The notes under the pieces: model-generated
Seen by the model: only the letters and a program-made list of their open reading frames with translations
The model's database searches: none
Told to the model about the DNA's origin: nothing
Shown here: positions 32,436-41,762 of the stretch, one piece after another
How positions within the stretch are numbered: the stretch's first letter is position 1
Layout of the letters: each line of letters begins with the position of its first letter
Origin: Sphingorhabdus sp. 109
Lineage (GTDB): Bacteria; Pseudomonadota; Alphaproteobacteria; Sphingomonadales; Sphingomonadaceae
Direction of reading: 5' to 3'
DNA: 64,000 bases
NCBI RefSeq assembly: GCF_902506555.1
Contig: NZ_LR732707.1
Coordinates: 2,317,290-2,381,289, forward strand
Program-made: the position numbers and the translations under genes

Positions 32436-32747
32436 ATGAAATATTCCGTTATTACCGCCGCTGCGACTGCCTTGATCGCCACCACCGGTCTGTCCTCCCC
32501 GGCCCTGGCCACCGGCAAGATGACCTGCGAAGCGGGCCCGCAATCCGGCTGGAAAACGCAGGCCGAGCTGAAAGCAGAGCTAGTAAAAAAAGGCTGGACA
32601 GTCAAAAAATCCAAGGTCGATGGCGGCTGCTACGAAGTCTATGGCACCACTCCGGAAGGCGACCGGGTAGAAGCCTATTTCCATCCCGTATCCCTTGAAA
32701 AACTGCTGGTTTCACGCCGCGGCGAGATTCTTTTCCAGAAGAAATAG
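32436..32747 (+). CDS. small exported PepSY-like protein
   Basis: A 103-residue protein. I set the start at ATG 32436 because GGAG lies nine bases upstream and the product opens with a clear signal peptide (MKYSVITAAATALIA... ALA). The mature part, about 78 residues, reads TQAELKAELVKKGWTVKKSKVDGG then a YEVYGTTPEGDRVEAYFHP strand pair and ends RRGEILFQKK, matching the alpha-beta-beta layout of PepSY domains. Two Cys (MTCEA, GGCYE) may pair. PepSY proteins often inhibit or regulate peptidases or metal proteins; no partner is visible. Confidence 0.82.
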   Translation: MKYSVITAAATALIATTGLSSPALATGKMTCEAGPQSGWKTQAELKAELVKKGWTVKKSKVDGGCYEVYGTTPEGDRVEAYFHPVSLEKLLVSRRGEILFQKK

Positions 32748-32785
32748 ACGGTATCATCCGCAACAAAGATCGCGCTTGACATGCT

Positions 32786-32862
32786 GCGCCGCACAAGACA
32801 AAGCGGCGCCGGGCCACGCGGTCCCAACGCCGCGCGAGCTCTCTGTAAGGAGAAGCGTTACA
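32786..32862 (+). ncRNA. serC leader-like structured 5' UTR
   Basis: Three stems precede serC. GCGCCGC (32786-32792) pairs with GCGGCGC (32803-32809); GGGCC pairs with GGTCCC (32811-32825, one bulge); GCTCTC (32838-32843) pairs with GAGAAGC (32850-32856, one bulge). The last stem covers the AAGGAG ribosome site. Established knowledge: Rfam describes a serC leader in front of serC-serA operons of alphaproteobacteria whose final stem overlaps the ribosome site. The match here is by position and architecture, not by a covariance search. Confidence 0.6.
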
Positions 32863-34035
32863 ATGACTGATACGACTATACCGACGCCAGAATTGCGTCC
32901 AGACTGCCCGAATTTCTCTTCGGGTCCGACAGCCAAATTCCCCGGCTGGTCCCTCGACAATATCAACACCATCGCCATGGGTCGCTCGCACCGTTCTGCG
33001 ACCGGCAAGGGACGATTGAAATATGCGATTGACCTCAGTCGCGAACTGCTCGGCATTCCCGACGATTATTTGATCGGCATTGTTCCGGCCTCCGATACAG
33101 GCGCCGTCGAACTGGCGATGTGGAATATGCTGGGTGCCCGTCCGGTGACGGTTGCCGCGTGGGAAAGCTTCGGCAATGTCTGGATCCAGGACGCCGTGAA
33201 GCAACTCAAGCCTGCCAACCTGACGGTCCTCGAAGCCGATTATGGCGAAATTCCTGACCTGACCACGATCGACAAGGGTGACGATATCGTCTTCACCTGG
33301 AACGGTACCACGTCGGGCGCAAGAATTCCCGATACCGACTGGATTGCCGACGACCGCGAAGGCGTCACCATCAACGACGCGACCAGCGCCGTCTTTGCCC
33401 AGCCGATGGACTGGTCCAAGCTCGATGCCACCACCTACAGCTGGCAGAAGGTCATGGGGTCGGAAGCCGGTCACGGCATGCTGATTCTCAGCCCCCGCGC
33501 CGTAGAACGGATCGAAAGCTACAGCCCGTCCTGGCCGCTGCCGAAAATCTTCCGGGTGAAGAAGGGCGACAAGCTCAACACCGCGATCTTTGAAGGCGCG
33601 ACGATCAACACGCCGTCCCTGCTCGCAACCGAAGACTATATCGCTTCGCTCGAATGGGCCAAGTCGATCGGCGGCTTGCCGGAACTGCATGCCCGCGCCG
33701 ACCGCAACGCCAAAACCGTCCACGACTGGATCGAAGCCACGCCGTGGATGCGCAACATGGTCAGCGATCCGGCCAAATGGACCAACACCGGCGTCTGCAT
33801 GGTGTTCCAGGGCGAATGGTATGACAGTCTCGACGACGATGCCAAGGCCTCCGTGCCCAAGAAGATCGCCGCAATGCTCGAGCAAATGGACGTTGCCTAC
33901 GACTTCAACGGCTATCGCGATGCACCGCCGTCGCTGCGCATCTGGTGCGGCTCAACGGTCGAGCAGGAAGACATACGCCGTCTGCTGCTGTGGATCGAAT
34001 GGGCCTATGCTCAGGTAAAAGCCGAGCTTTCCTAA
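32863..34035 (+). CDS. serC: phosphoserine transaminase
   Basis: A 390-residue PLP enzyme of the second step of serine synthesis (3-phosphohydroxypyruvate + Glu). It belongs to the class-V aminotransferase group typical of alphaproteobacteria and begins PELRPDCPNFSSGPTAKFPGW. The PLP lysine lies in TTYSWQKVMGSEAGHGML. The start at ATG 32863 has AAGGAG ten bases upstream, inside the leader's last stem. It is the first gene of serC-serA-hisZ-purA, all in the same direction. Confidence 0.95.
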   Translation: MTDTTIPTPELRPDCPNFSSGPTAKFPGWSLDNINTIAMGRSHRSATGKGRLKYAIDLSRELLGIPDDYLIGIVPASDTGAVELAMWNMLGARPVTVAAWESFGNVWIQDAVKQLKPANLTVLEADYGEIPDLTTIDKGDDIVFTWNGTTSGARIPDTDWIADDREGVTINDATSAVFAQPMDWSKLDATTYSWQKVMGSEAGHGMLILSPRAVERIESYSPSWPLPKIFRVKKGDKLNTAIFEGATINTPSLLATEDYIASLEWAKSIGGLPELHARADRNAKTVHDWIEATPWMRNMVSDPAKWTNTGVCMVFQGEWYDSLDDDAKASVPKKIAAMLEQMDVAYDFNGYRDAPPSLRIWCGSTVEQEDIRRLLLWIEWAYAQVKAELS

Positions 34036-34042
34036 TTGTGTC

Positions 34043-34062
34043 GCCCCGGCGCAAGCCGGGGC
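34043..34062. repeat. GC-rich perfect hairpin (REP-like) between serC and serA
   Basis: GCCCCGGC (34043-34050), GCAA loop, GCCGGGGC (34055-34062): a perfect 8-bp stem with a GNRA tetraloop. CCCCGGC-GCAA-GCCGGGG palindromes are common as dispersed intergenic repeats in sphingomonad genomes (recalled, not checked). It may stabilise or attenuate the serC-serA transcript. Confidence 0.7.
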
Positions 34063-34063
34063 C

Positions 34064-34095
34064 AGACCAATGCCCTGCTGTAAAGCCATTGGTCT
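34064..34095. repeat. second hairpin directly after the REP-like element
   Basis: AGACCAATG (34064-34072), 14-base loop, CATTGGTCT (34087-34095): a perfect 9-bp stem one base after the previous hairpin. The two form a tandem that fills most of the 107-bp serC-serA gap. No T run follows, so it is not an intrinsic terminator. Confidence 0.65.
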
Positions 34096-34142
34096 AGAAG
34101 CCGGCCCGTGCCGGTGCGATCATTCCGACAAGGAACATTATC

Positions 34143-35726
34143 ATGCCAAAAGTACTTATTTCCGACAAAATGGACCCGAAAGCCGCCGAGATTTTTCGGC
34201 AGCGTGGTTGCGAAGTTGACGAGATCACCGGCCAGACGCCGGAAGAGCTGATGAAAATCATCGGCGAATATGATGGCCTTGCCATCCGCTCCTCGACCAC
34301 GGTCACCCCCGAACTCCTGGACGCTGCGACCAATCTGAAGGTCGTCGGCCGCGCCGGTATCGGTGTCGACAATGTCGATATCCCGGCCGCCTCAGCCAAA
34401 GGCGTCGTGGTCATGAACACACCGTTCGGCAACAGCATCACCACGGCGGAACATGCCATCGCCCTGATGTTCGCGCTAGCGCGCCAGCTGCCCTCCGCCG
34501 ACGCCTCCACCCAGGCCGGCAAATGGGAAAAGTCGAAATTCATGGGCGTCGAGCTGACCAACAAGACGCTCGGCCTGATCGGCGCTGGGAATATCGGTTC
34601 GATTGTCGCCGAACGCGCGATCGGATTGCGGATGAAGGTTGCCGCCTATGATCCGTTCCTGACCGAAGAGCGGGCCGTAGAAATGGGCGTCGAGAAAGTG
34701 ACGCTGGACGAACTGCTCGCCCGCGCCGACTTTATCACCATGCACACGCCGCTCACCGACCAGACGCGCAATATCCTGTCCGCCGAAGCGCTGGCCAAAA
34801 CCAAGCCGGGCGTCCGTATCATCAACTGCGCGCGTGGCGGGCTGATCGACGAGGCAGCCTTGAAGGAAGCTCTCGAATCCGGCCATGTCGCCGGCGCGGC
34901 CCTGGACGTTTATGCTCAGGAACCGGCAAAGGAAAATGCCCTGTTCGGGACACCGAACCTGATCTGCACACCGCACCTTGGCGCTTCCACCAGCGAAGCC
35001 CAGGTGAATGTCGCGATCCAGGTGGCCGAGCAGATGGCTGACTATCTGGTCAATGGCGGCGTCGAGAATGCGCTCAACATGCCGAGCCTGTCGGCGGAAC
35101 AGGCGCCGAAGCTGAAACCCTATATGGCGCTTGCGACCCAGCTTGGCTCTCTCGTTGGCCAGCTCGCAGCCGACCAGATCAAGGGCGTAGCGGTTGAAGT
35201 CGAAGGCGCAGCAGCCGAACTGGACCAGAAACCGATCACAGCTGCGGTGCTGGCCGGACTGATGCGGGCCTATAGCGACACCGTGAACATGGTCAACGCG
35301 CCCTATCTGGCGAAAGAGCGCGGTCTCGATGTCCGCGAAATCCGTCATGAGCGCGAGGGCGATTATCACACGCTGGTCCGCGTATCCGTAACCACAGACG
35401 AAGGCGAAAAATCGGTTGCCGGCACTTTGTTCGGATCGTCCGGTCCGCGGCTGGTCGAAATGTTCGGGATCAAGGTCGAAGCCGATATGGAAGGCGATAT
35501 GCTCTATATCGTCAACCGCGACGAGCCCGGCTTTATCGGTCGCGTCGGTTCGACTCTTGGCGAGGCAAGCGTCAATATCGGCACCTTCCACCTTGGCCGT
35601 CGCAGCGATGCGCCGGGTGGCGAAGCGGTATTGCTGCTATCGATCGATTCGCCGGTCGAAGAGCCGGTGCTGTGGTCGGTCTGTCAGCTGGAAGGCGTCA
35701 AGACGGTCAAGGCCCTGAGCTTTTGA
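34143..35726 (+). CDS. serA: D-3-phosphoglycerate dehydrogenase
   Basis: A 527-residue enzyme for the first step of serine synthesis. The NAD site is LGLIGAGNIGSIVAERA near residue 145; catalytic Arg, Glu and His lie in INCARGGLIDEAAL, the following EP region (DVYAQEPA) and PHLGAST. The intervening ASB domain (residues ~315-450) and a C-terminal ACT domain (LYIVNRDEPGFIGRVGSTLGE) make it the long type, usually serine-inhibited. A clear AAGGA precedes ATG 34143. It lies in the serC-serA operon, after a tandem hairpin. Confidence 0.97.
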   Translation: MPKVLISDKMDPKAAEIFRQRGCEVDEITGQTPEELMKIIGEYDGLAIRSSTTVTPELLDAATNLKVVGRAGIGVDNVDIPAASAKGVVVMNTPFGNSITTAEHAIALMFALARQLPSADASTQAGKWEKSKFMGVELTNKTLGLIGAGNIGSIVAERAIGLRMKVAAYDPFLTEERAVEMGVEKVTLDELLARADFITMHTPLTDQTRNILSAEALAKTKPGVRIINCARGGLIDEAALKEALESGHVAGAALDVYAQEPAKENALFGTPNLICTPHLGASTSEAQVNVAIQVAEQMADYLVNGGVENALNMPSLSAEQAPKLKPYMALATQLGSLVGQLAADQIKGVAVEVEGAAAELDQKPITAAVLAGLMRAYSDTVNMVNAPYLAKERGLDVREIRHEREGDYHTLVRVSVTTDEGEKSVAGTLFGSSGPRLVEMFGIKVEADMEGDMLYIVNRDEPGFIGRVGSTLGEASVNIGTFHLGRRSDAPGGEAVLLLSIDSPVEEPVLWSVCQLEGVKTVKALSF

Positions 35727-35790
35727 TTCAATAGGCGAGACCCAAGAAAAAAGATGGCCTGAGCCTTTGCTTGGGCTATGGAGCAGGGCC

Positions 35791-36906
35791 ATGCGAAAAC
35801 CATCGAATCTCTTGCCCGAAGGATTTCACGACGCACTGCCGCCTTATGCCGAGGCGGCATCGCGACTGGAACGCGATGTGCTCGATACGCTCGCCAGCCA
35901 CGGCTATGCGCGGGTAACCCCGCCGCTTGTCGAATATGAGGATGGCCTGACCGACCGGATGCAGGGCGCCTCGCGAAGCGATCTGATGCGCTTTGTCGAT
36001 CCGATTTCGCAGCGCACCTTGGCACTGCGTCCCGACATGACCATGCAGATCGGCCGGATTGCCACGACCAGTCTGGCCAACCGTCCCCGGCCGCTCCGGC
36101 TCGGCTATTCCGGACAGGTATTGAAATTGCGCTCGGGACAATTGCAGCCGGAACGCAGCCGGCTGCAAATTGGCGCAGAGTTGATCGGCAATGACAGCGT
36201 TATTGCCGCCAGCGAGATTGTCTCCGTTGCGATCGAAGCGCTCGAACGGGCAGGTGTTTCCGGCATTACCATCGACTTCACCCTTCCCGATTTGATCGAT
36301 ATTCTGGCCGATGGCCCCTTGCCCCTCAATGAAATCCAGATTGCCGAGGTCCGGAACGAACTGGACATGAAAGATGCCGGCGGGCTGAACAGCATCGGCG
36401 CAACCGGTTATCTGCCACTGATCGAAGCGACCGGACCGTTCGATGAAGCAATGGCCAAAATGCGGGACTTTGACAGCGACGGCCTGCTGGGTTCGCGGCT
36501 GGACGGCATTTCCCGGATTGCCGCAAGCATCAAGGGCAAGGCCAGCCTCACGCTCGACCCGACCGAACGGCACGGTTTCGAATATCAGAACTGGTTCGGC
36601 TTCACCCTCTATGCCGACAGTTTCATCGGCGCTCTGGGCCGCGGTGGCAGTTATGAAATCGTGCACCCGGACGGCGATACAGAAGCCGCAGTCGGCTTCT
36701 CGCTCTATCCCAATCCGCTGATCGACGCCGGATTTGGCGCGAAGGCCAGCGAGCAGATTTTTCTGCCGATTGGCCATGACAAGCAGCTCGCGGCACATTT
36801 GCGGCAGACGGGCTGGCGGACAGTGGCGGCGCTGTCGGACAAGGACCAGGCCGAGGCGCTTGGATGTTCCCATATTCTAAACGGCGACCAGCCGGAACCA
36901 GTATAA
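35791..36906 (+). CDS. hisZ: ATP phosphoribosyltransferase regulatory subunit
   Basis: A 371-residue class-II aaRS-fold paralogue of HisRS. It begins LLPEGFHDALPPYAEAASRLERDVL, has the motif-2 like region FVDPISQRTLALRPDMTMQIGRIA, and lacks the anticodon-binding domain and the full HisRS active site, as expected for HisZ. With short HisG it forms the first, feedback-regulated enzyme of histidine synthesis; hisG is not in this window. I start it at ATG 35791, where similarity begins, rather than 35767. It is 65 bp after serA and 12 bp before purA. Confidence 0.93.
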   Translation: MRKPSNLLPEGFHDALPPYAEAASRLERDVLDTLASHGYARVTPPLVEYEDGLTDRMQGASRSDLMRFVDPISQRTLALRPDMTMQIGRIATTSLANRPRPLRLGYSGQVLKLRSGQLQPERSRLQIGAELIGNDSVIAASEIVSVAIEALERAGVSGITIDFTLPDLIDILADGPLPLNEIQIAEVRNELDMKDAGGLNSIGATGYLPLIEATGPFDEAMAKMRDFDSDGLLGSRLDGISRIAASIKGKASLTLDPTERHGFEYQNWFGFTLYADSFIGALGRGGSYEIVHPDGDTEAAVGFSLYPNPLIDAGFGAKASEQIFLPIGHDKQLAAHLRQTGWRTVAALSDKDQAEALGCSHILNGDQPEPV

Positions 36907-36918
36907 GAAAGTGATTCA

Positions 36919-38208
36919 ATGGCCAATGTAACGGTAATCGGCGCACAATGGGGTGATGAAGGCAAGGGCAAGATTGTCGACTGGCTATCCGAACGCGCCG
37001 ATGTCGTGGTCCGCTTTCAGGGCGGCCATAACGCCGGCCATACGCTGGTCGTCGATGGCGCGGTTTACAAGCTTTCGCTGCTGCCCTCCGGCATCGTCCG
37101 TGGCGCCCTGTCGATTATCGGCAATGGCGTCGTGCTCGATCCCTGGCATCTGCGCGACGAGATCGAGAAACTGACCGGTCAGGGCGTCGCGATCAACACC
37201 GACAATTTCGGCATCGCCGAAACCTGCCCGCTGATCCTGCCGATCCACCGCGATCTCGACGCCATGCGCGAAGACGCCAGCGGCAAGGGCAAGATCGGCA
37301 CCACCCGCCGCGGCATTGGTCCGGCCTACGAAGACAAGGTCGGCCGCCGCGCGATCCGCGTTTGCGATCTCGCCCATCTCGACGACCTGGGGCCGCAGCT
37401 CGACCGGCTGTGCGCGCATCACGACGCGCTCCGTGCCGGCTTCGGTGAACCGCCTGTGGATCGCGAACGGCTGCTTAATGACCTGAAGGAAATTGCCGAC
37501 AGTGTGTTGCAATATGCCCAGCCGGTCTGGAAGCGGCTCAACGAAGCGCGGCGCGACGGGAAGCGCATCCTGTTCGAAGGCGCGCAGGGCGTCTTGCTGG
37601 ATGTCGATCACGGCACCTATCCCTTTGTCACCAGTTCCAACACGATTTCGGGCACCGCTGCAGGCGGCTCCGGCATTGGTCCCTCCGGCACCGGCTATGT
37701 CCTCGGGATCACCAAGGCCTATACAACCCGCGTCGGCTCCGGGCCCTTCCCGACCGAACTGGACGACGAAATCGGCCAGCGGCTCGGCGAGCGCGGCCAT
37801 GAATTCGGCACCAACACCGGCCGGCAGCGGCGCTGCGGCTGGTTCGACGCCATATTGGTGCGGCAGGCCCTGGCCGTCTCTGGCGTCCATGGCATCGCGT
37901 TGACCAAGCTCGACGTGCTCGACGGTTTCAAGGAACTGAAAATCTGCGTGGGCTACCAGCTGGATGGTGTGACCTATGATTATCTGCCGCCCCACCATCA
38001 GGACCAGGCGGCGGTGCAGCCGGTCTACGAGGCCATGGAAGGTTGGAGCGAATCCACCGCCGGCGCGCGCAGCTGGGCCGATCTGCCGGCGCAAGCGATC
38101 AAATATATCAAGCGGGTCGAGGAACTGATCCAGTGCCCGGTTGCCCTGGTGAGCACTTCACCGGAGCGGGACGATACAATTTTGGTGACCGATCCGTTCG
38201 CGGACTAA
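36919..38208 (+). CDS. purA: adenylosuccinate synthetase
   Basis: A 429-residue GTPase that joins IMP and aspartate in AMP synthesis. The N-terminal signature [18 protein letters not shown] holds the GTP loop and catalytic Asp, followed by [12 protein letters not shown] (catalytic His). [14 protein letters not shown] and [11 protein letters not shown] are the IMP/Asp binding motifs. The length is normal. It ends the serC-serA-hisZ-purA series, 12 bp after hisZ. The stop is followed eight bases later by the 3' end of the convergent broken zinc-ribbon gene. Confidence 0.97.
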   Translation: MANVTVIGAQWGDEGKGKIVDWLSERADVVVRFQGGHNAGHTLVVDGAVYKLSLLPSGIVRGALSIIGNGVVLDPWHLRDEIEKLTGQGVAINTDNFGIAETCPLILPIHRDLDAMREDASGKGKIGTTRRGIGPAYEDKVGRRAIRVCDLAHLDDLGPQLDRLCAHHDALRAGFGEPPVDRERLLNDLKEIADSVLQYAQPVWKRLNEARRDGKRILFEGAQGVLLDVDHGTYPFVTSSNTISGTAAGGSGIGPSGTGYVLGITKAYTTRVGSGPFPTELDDEIGQRLGERGHEFGTNTGRQRRCGWFDAILVRQALAVSGVHGIALTKLDVLDGFKELKICVGYQLDGVTYDYLPPHHQDQAAVQPVYEAMEGWSESTAGARSWADLPAQAIKYIKRVEELIQCPVALVSTSPERDDTILVTDPFAD

Positions 38209-38216
38209 TATCAGTC

Positions 38217-38528
38217 CTATTTAGCCATTATTGTCAGATCATTCCCGCATTTGCTGCATATTTTTTCAGGCCAGGGAACGCTTTACATTCCCCGCAGAAA
38301 CAGGGACTTTCCACATTTTGGGCACGATAACAGCAGTGAACTGATTCCTCCAATTAACAGCCAAGCAACCGCTAATAGGAACCGGATCAGGGAAATTTCA
38401 TTCCATGACCAACCGAGTGAACCCAGCGTACCCGGGATAATCCACATGATCAGCGGCATCGAAATGAGCACGACCATCATGTGGCGCTTAGCCTTGCTAT
38501 ATATGCTTGTCCCAGCTTTTAGAGTCAT
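38217..38528 (-). pseudogene. two-helix membrane protein with zinc ribbon, interrupted by an in-frame TAA
   Basis: Reading from ATG 38528, 81 codons give two membrane helices (MMVVLISMPLIMWIIPG and FLLAVAWLLIGGISSLLL) and then CPKCGKSLFLRGM, the first half of a zinc ribbon. A TAA stop follows at 38283-38285. The same frame then continues for 21 codons, SVPWPEKICSKCGNDLTIMAK, to TAG at 38217-38219, and supplies the second CxxC pair. So both halves of a CPKC...CSKC ribbon are present and in phase, with only one stop between them. It is either a recent nonsense mutation, a sequencing error, or a genuinely shortened protein. No other gene occupies the 365 bp between purA and the symporter. Confidence 0.7.
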
Positions 38529-38573
38529 CTCAACTCACATACTTCCGATATAGAGAACCAGCGGGAATATGCG

Positions 38574-39812
38574 TTAAACATCGTCCGCAGAGATCATTTC
38601 CTCGCGGTCGATCTCGCCGGTCATCGAGGCCACCGTCACCGCTACCGCGGCATCGCCCGAGACATTGGTGGTCGTCCGCATCATGTCCATGATCCGGTCG
38701 ACACCGGCGACAAAGGCGATCGTTTCCAGCGGCACGCCGACGCTGCCGAAGACCAGCGCCATCATGATCAATCCCGCACCGGGGATCCCCGCCGCGCCCA
38801 CCGCGCCTAGCGTGGAGGTAATCGAGATCAGGAAATAATCGCCCCAGGTGAGGTCGACGCCGAATATCTGCGCGCCGAACAAGGTCGCGAGGCCGAGATA
38901 CATAGCGGTACCGTTCATGTTGATCGTAGCGCCCAGCGAGACGACAAAGCTGGCCACCGAATTGCGGACACCCAGATTGCGTTCGACGCAGCGCAACGTC
39001 ACCGGCAAGGTCGCGTTGGAAGAAGCGGTCGAATAGCTGACCGCGATCGCGTCAACGATACCGCGAAAGAAATCGATCGGTGGCAGTTTGGCGACAAATT
39101 TGATCATCCCCGAATAGACAATCCCGATGATCAGCAGGCAGCCGAGATAATTGAGCCCGACCAGTTGGGCCAGCGAGAGCAGTGCATCTATGCCCAATGT
39201 ACCCGCGACCCAGGCCATCAGCGCGAACACGCCAAATGGCGTCAATTCCATCACGATCATCGTGACTTTCTGCATGACGATAGCGCCGCTATCGAAGATC
39301 TTGGCGAGCGGCTTGCCGTCTTCCTTGGCCATCAAGATACCGATACCGATCAGCAAGGCAAAGACGATCAGCGGCAGGACGCGGACATCGGCCATCACCT
39401 GCACCGGACTGTCCGGAACAATCGACAGGATCATGTCAATCGCGGTTGTTTCATTGGGGACCGGTGTCTCGCCTTTCTCGATAGCACTTGTGTCCACACC
39501 ATTGCCGGGCTGGAAAAATGTGCCGAGTGCGAGGCCAAGCCATGCGGCGATCTGGCCGGTGATGACGAACAGGATCATCGCCCGCCCGCCGACACTGCCC
39601 AGTTTCTTGAGATCACCAAGCGCCGCAACACCCGCCACCAGCGAGAAGAAGATCAGCGGGACGACCAGCATCTTGATCGCCTTGATGAAGAAATCGCCGA
39701 TCCATTTGATCGTTTCCGATTCCGGCCCCCAGACCAGGCCGGTGATGACGCCGAGCACAAGCGCCGCGATCACACGCTGCCAGAGCGGTATCTTGAACCA
39801 GAATGCCAACAT
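38574..39812 (-). CDS. dicarboxylate/amino acid:cation symporter (DAACS family)
   Basis: A 412-residue membrane protein of the GltP/DctA family. The family marks are the Ser-rich SYSTASSNATLPVTL loop (about residue 270), NMNGTAMYLGLATLF in helix 7 (substrate and sodium site) and the C-terminal helix with AGVDRIMDMMRTTTNVSGD, whose Asp and Arg/Asn positions bind the carboxylates. The substrate could be glutamate, aspartate or C4-dicarboxylates. I set the start at ATG 39812, with GGGGGA upstream. It is 74 bp from the SLC13-type permease on the same strand, so two carboxylate-type transporters are neighbours. Confidence 0.92.
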   Translation of the reverse strand: MLAFWFKIPLWQRVIAALVLGVITGLVWGPESETIKWIGDFFIKAIKMLVVPLIFFSLVAGVAALGDLKKLGSVGGRAMILFVITGQIAAWLGLALGTFFQPGNGVDTSAIEKGETPVPNETTAIDMILSIVPDSPVQVMADVRVLPLIVFALLIGIGILMAKEDGKPLAKIFDSGAIVMQKVTMIVMELTPFGVFALMAWVAGTLGIDALLSLAQLVGLNYLGCLLIIGIVYSGMIKFVAKLPPIDFFRGIVDAIAVSYSTASSNATLPVTLRCVERNLGVRNSVASFVVSLGATINMNGTAMYLGLATLFGAQIFGVDLTWGDYFLISITSTLGAVGAAGIPGAGLIMMALVFGSVGVPLETIAFVAGVDRIMDMMRTTTNVSGDAAVAVTVASMTGEIDREEMISADDV

Positions 39813-39885
39813 GCGATTGTCCCCCGAAATTCTATCCCCCATGCCTATCGACCGCTGCGGGGCGCGGCAAGCCTTTAGGGGCAAA

Positions 39886-41685
39886 CTACATCCAGAAGCT
39901 GATTGCCAGGCAGGTCGACAGGCCGACGCCAAAGGTCAGCGGGATGCCCGCCTTGAAGAAATCGGTGAAACGGTAATTGCCCGCAGCGTAGACCAGCGTA
40001 TTGGTCTGATAACCGATCGGCGTGGCAAAGCTGGCGGAAGCGGCAAACATGACCGCGATCACCAGCGGACGGGGATCGACGCCCAGGTCATTTCCCAGCG
40101 CAATCGCAATGGGCGTGATAATGATCGCGACCGCATTGTTGGTCACAATCTCGGTCATGATGACGGACAGCACATAGATCGCGAAAACCAGCCCCCATGG
40201 CGGTACTTCCCGCAAATAGGGCGTCAGTTCGGAAACGATGAGGTCAACGCTGCCGGCCTGCTGCAAGCCGAGCCCCACGGCGAGCATCCCGAATATCAAA
40301 ACCAGCACATTGCCGTCGATCGATCCCCAGGCCTCTTCCGCATCGATACAACGCGCCAGCAGGATCGCACCAACCGCGAGAATGGCGGCGACAGCCAGCG
40401 AAATGACATTGAAGGCGGCCAGTACCACCACGGCAAGCAAAGCACCGATGGCAATGGGCGCCCGGTCCCGGCGGAAGGCGCGGATCTTGGTCTGGCCCAC
40501 CCCGAACAGATTGGGGTTCTGGTACATGCGATGGATATCTTCGCTGGACCCGGTCACCAGCAGCCGGTCCGCGGCGTGGATGCGGGCGTTGGTCAGGTCG
40601 GACCGCGGCAGATTGCGATAGCGGGTCATGCCCAATATGCGGACATTAAGCTGCGACAGGAAGGGGATGTCATAAAGCCGGTTGCCGATGCTGGGATGGC
40701 TCGGCGCCACCGTGGCTTCGACCAGTTCCTCGCCCAGCGGCCCGGCATCGCCCTTGTGGACTATGCCGACCTTGAAATCCTCCGATTCCCGCAGCGAAAT
40801 CAGCTCGGCAAGATCCAGTTGCACCACGATCCGGTCGCCCGCCTGCAACTCGTGATGATCCAGATCATGACGAATATAGCTGCTCAGCCGCTTGACGGCC
40901 GTGACTTCGATCCCCGCCCGGCGCAGCTCGGCTACGGCAGCAAGTTTCTTGTCGATCACCGACGCCCTGTTGCGCACCGTCAATTCGGTGAGAAAGGCGC
41001 TTTCATCGCTACTGTCAAACTGGCCCTTAACCTCGCCACCGGGCAGCAGCCAGCTGCTGAACAGAACCATCATCACGGTGCCGGCCACAGCAGCGATCAG
41101 GCCATAGGGGGTGATCTCGAAAATCCCGAACCCTGCGAGCCCCTGGTCCCGGGCAACGGCATCCACAATCAGGTTGGTCGACGTGCCGATCAGCGTGGTC
41201 GTACCGCCCAATATGCAGATGAAGCTCAGCGGGATGAGCAGTTTCTTGGACGAGAAACCGGTGGCCCGCGACAAGCGCAGGATGATCGGGATCAGAACAA
41301 TCACCACCGGCGTGTTGTTCATGAAGGCGGAAGCGACAAAGGCCCCCAGAAACATTTCCGCGACCGCCAGCTTCGGATGCCGCTTGGCGCGCTTGATGAT
41401 GAATCCGGCTATGGCATCGATTGTGCCAGTGCGCAGCAGAGCCCCAGACAGGATGAACATCGCGGCAATCGTGATCGGCGCCGTGTTGGAGAAGACCGAA
41501 AAAAGACCATCGGAATCGATGATCCCGAGGAACAGGAACATGCAGGCGCCGAGCACAGCAACCACTGCGGCGGGAAAGCGCTCCATGATGAACCCGGCAA
41601 ACAGGAAGCCGAGAATCACGAGGCCGATGACGGCCTTGTTGGCCTGAATATATTCATCAATGACGTGAAGAATGAGGTCGATCAT
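39886..41685 (-). CDS. SLC13/DASS-family permease with two TrkA-C (RCK_C) domains
   Basis: A 599-residue protein. Membrane helices fill residues ~15-210 and again ~405-598. The half-repeats each carry a hairpin signature: SAFMNNTPVVIVLIPI and TEIVTNNAVAIIITPIAI (the SNT/NNT-type motif that binds sodium and carboxylate). Between them two TrkA-C domains (about 215-300 and 305-390) form a cytoplasmic regulatory insert, as in the bacterial YbaN/YfbS-like group. The substrate could be an anion such as sulphate, citrate or dicarboxylate; the sequence does not decide. The downstream gene on the same strand is the DAACS symporter. Confidence 0.9.
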   Translation of the reverse strand: MIDLILHVIDEYIQANKAVIGLVILGFLFAGFIMERFPAAVVAVLGACMFLFLGIIDSDGLFSVFSNTAPITIAAMFILSGALLRTGTIDAIAGFIIKRAKRHPKLAVAEMFLGAFVASAFMNNTPVVIVLIPIILRLSRATGFSSKKLLIPLSFICILGGTTTLIGTSTNLIVDAVARDQGLAGFGIFEITPYGLIAAVAGTVMMVLFSSWLLPGGEVKGQFDSSDESAFLTELTVRNRASVIDKKLAAVAELRRAGIEVTAVKRLSSYIRHDLDHHELQAGDRIVVQLDLAELISLRESEDFKVGIVHKGDAGPLGEELVEATVAPSHPSIGNRLYDIPFLSQLNVRILGMTRYRNLPRSDLTNARIHAADRLLVTGSSEDIHRMYQNPNLFGVGQTKIRAFRRDRAPIAIGALLAVVVLAAFNVISLAVAAILAVGAILLARCIDAEEAWGSIDGNVLVLIFGMLAVGLGLQQAGSVDLIVSELTPYLREVPPWGLVFAIYVLSVIMTEIVTNNAVAIIITPIAIALGNDLGVDPRPLVIAVMFAASASFATPIGYQTNTLVYAAGNYRFTDFFKAGIPLTFGVGLSTCLAISFWM

Positions 41686-41762
41686 GGATCAGGACCAGCC
41701 GTCTGCACGGTACAGCGAGCCAAAAGGTGCCAAGGGCATGGCAGCTGGTTCCGGAATATATG

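Noticed and set aside
32776-32781. TTGACA as the -35 box of serC
   Set aside because: The matching -10 would lie inside the first leader hairpin, and no TATAAT-like hexamer is present. Transcription probably starts upstream.
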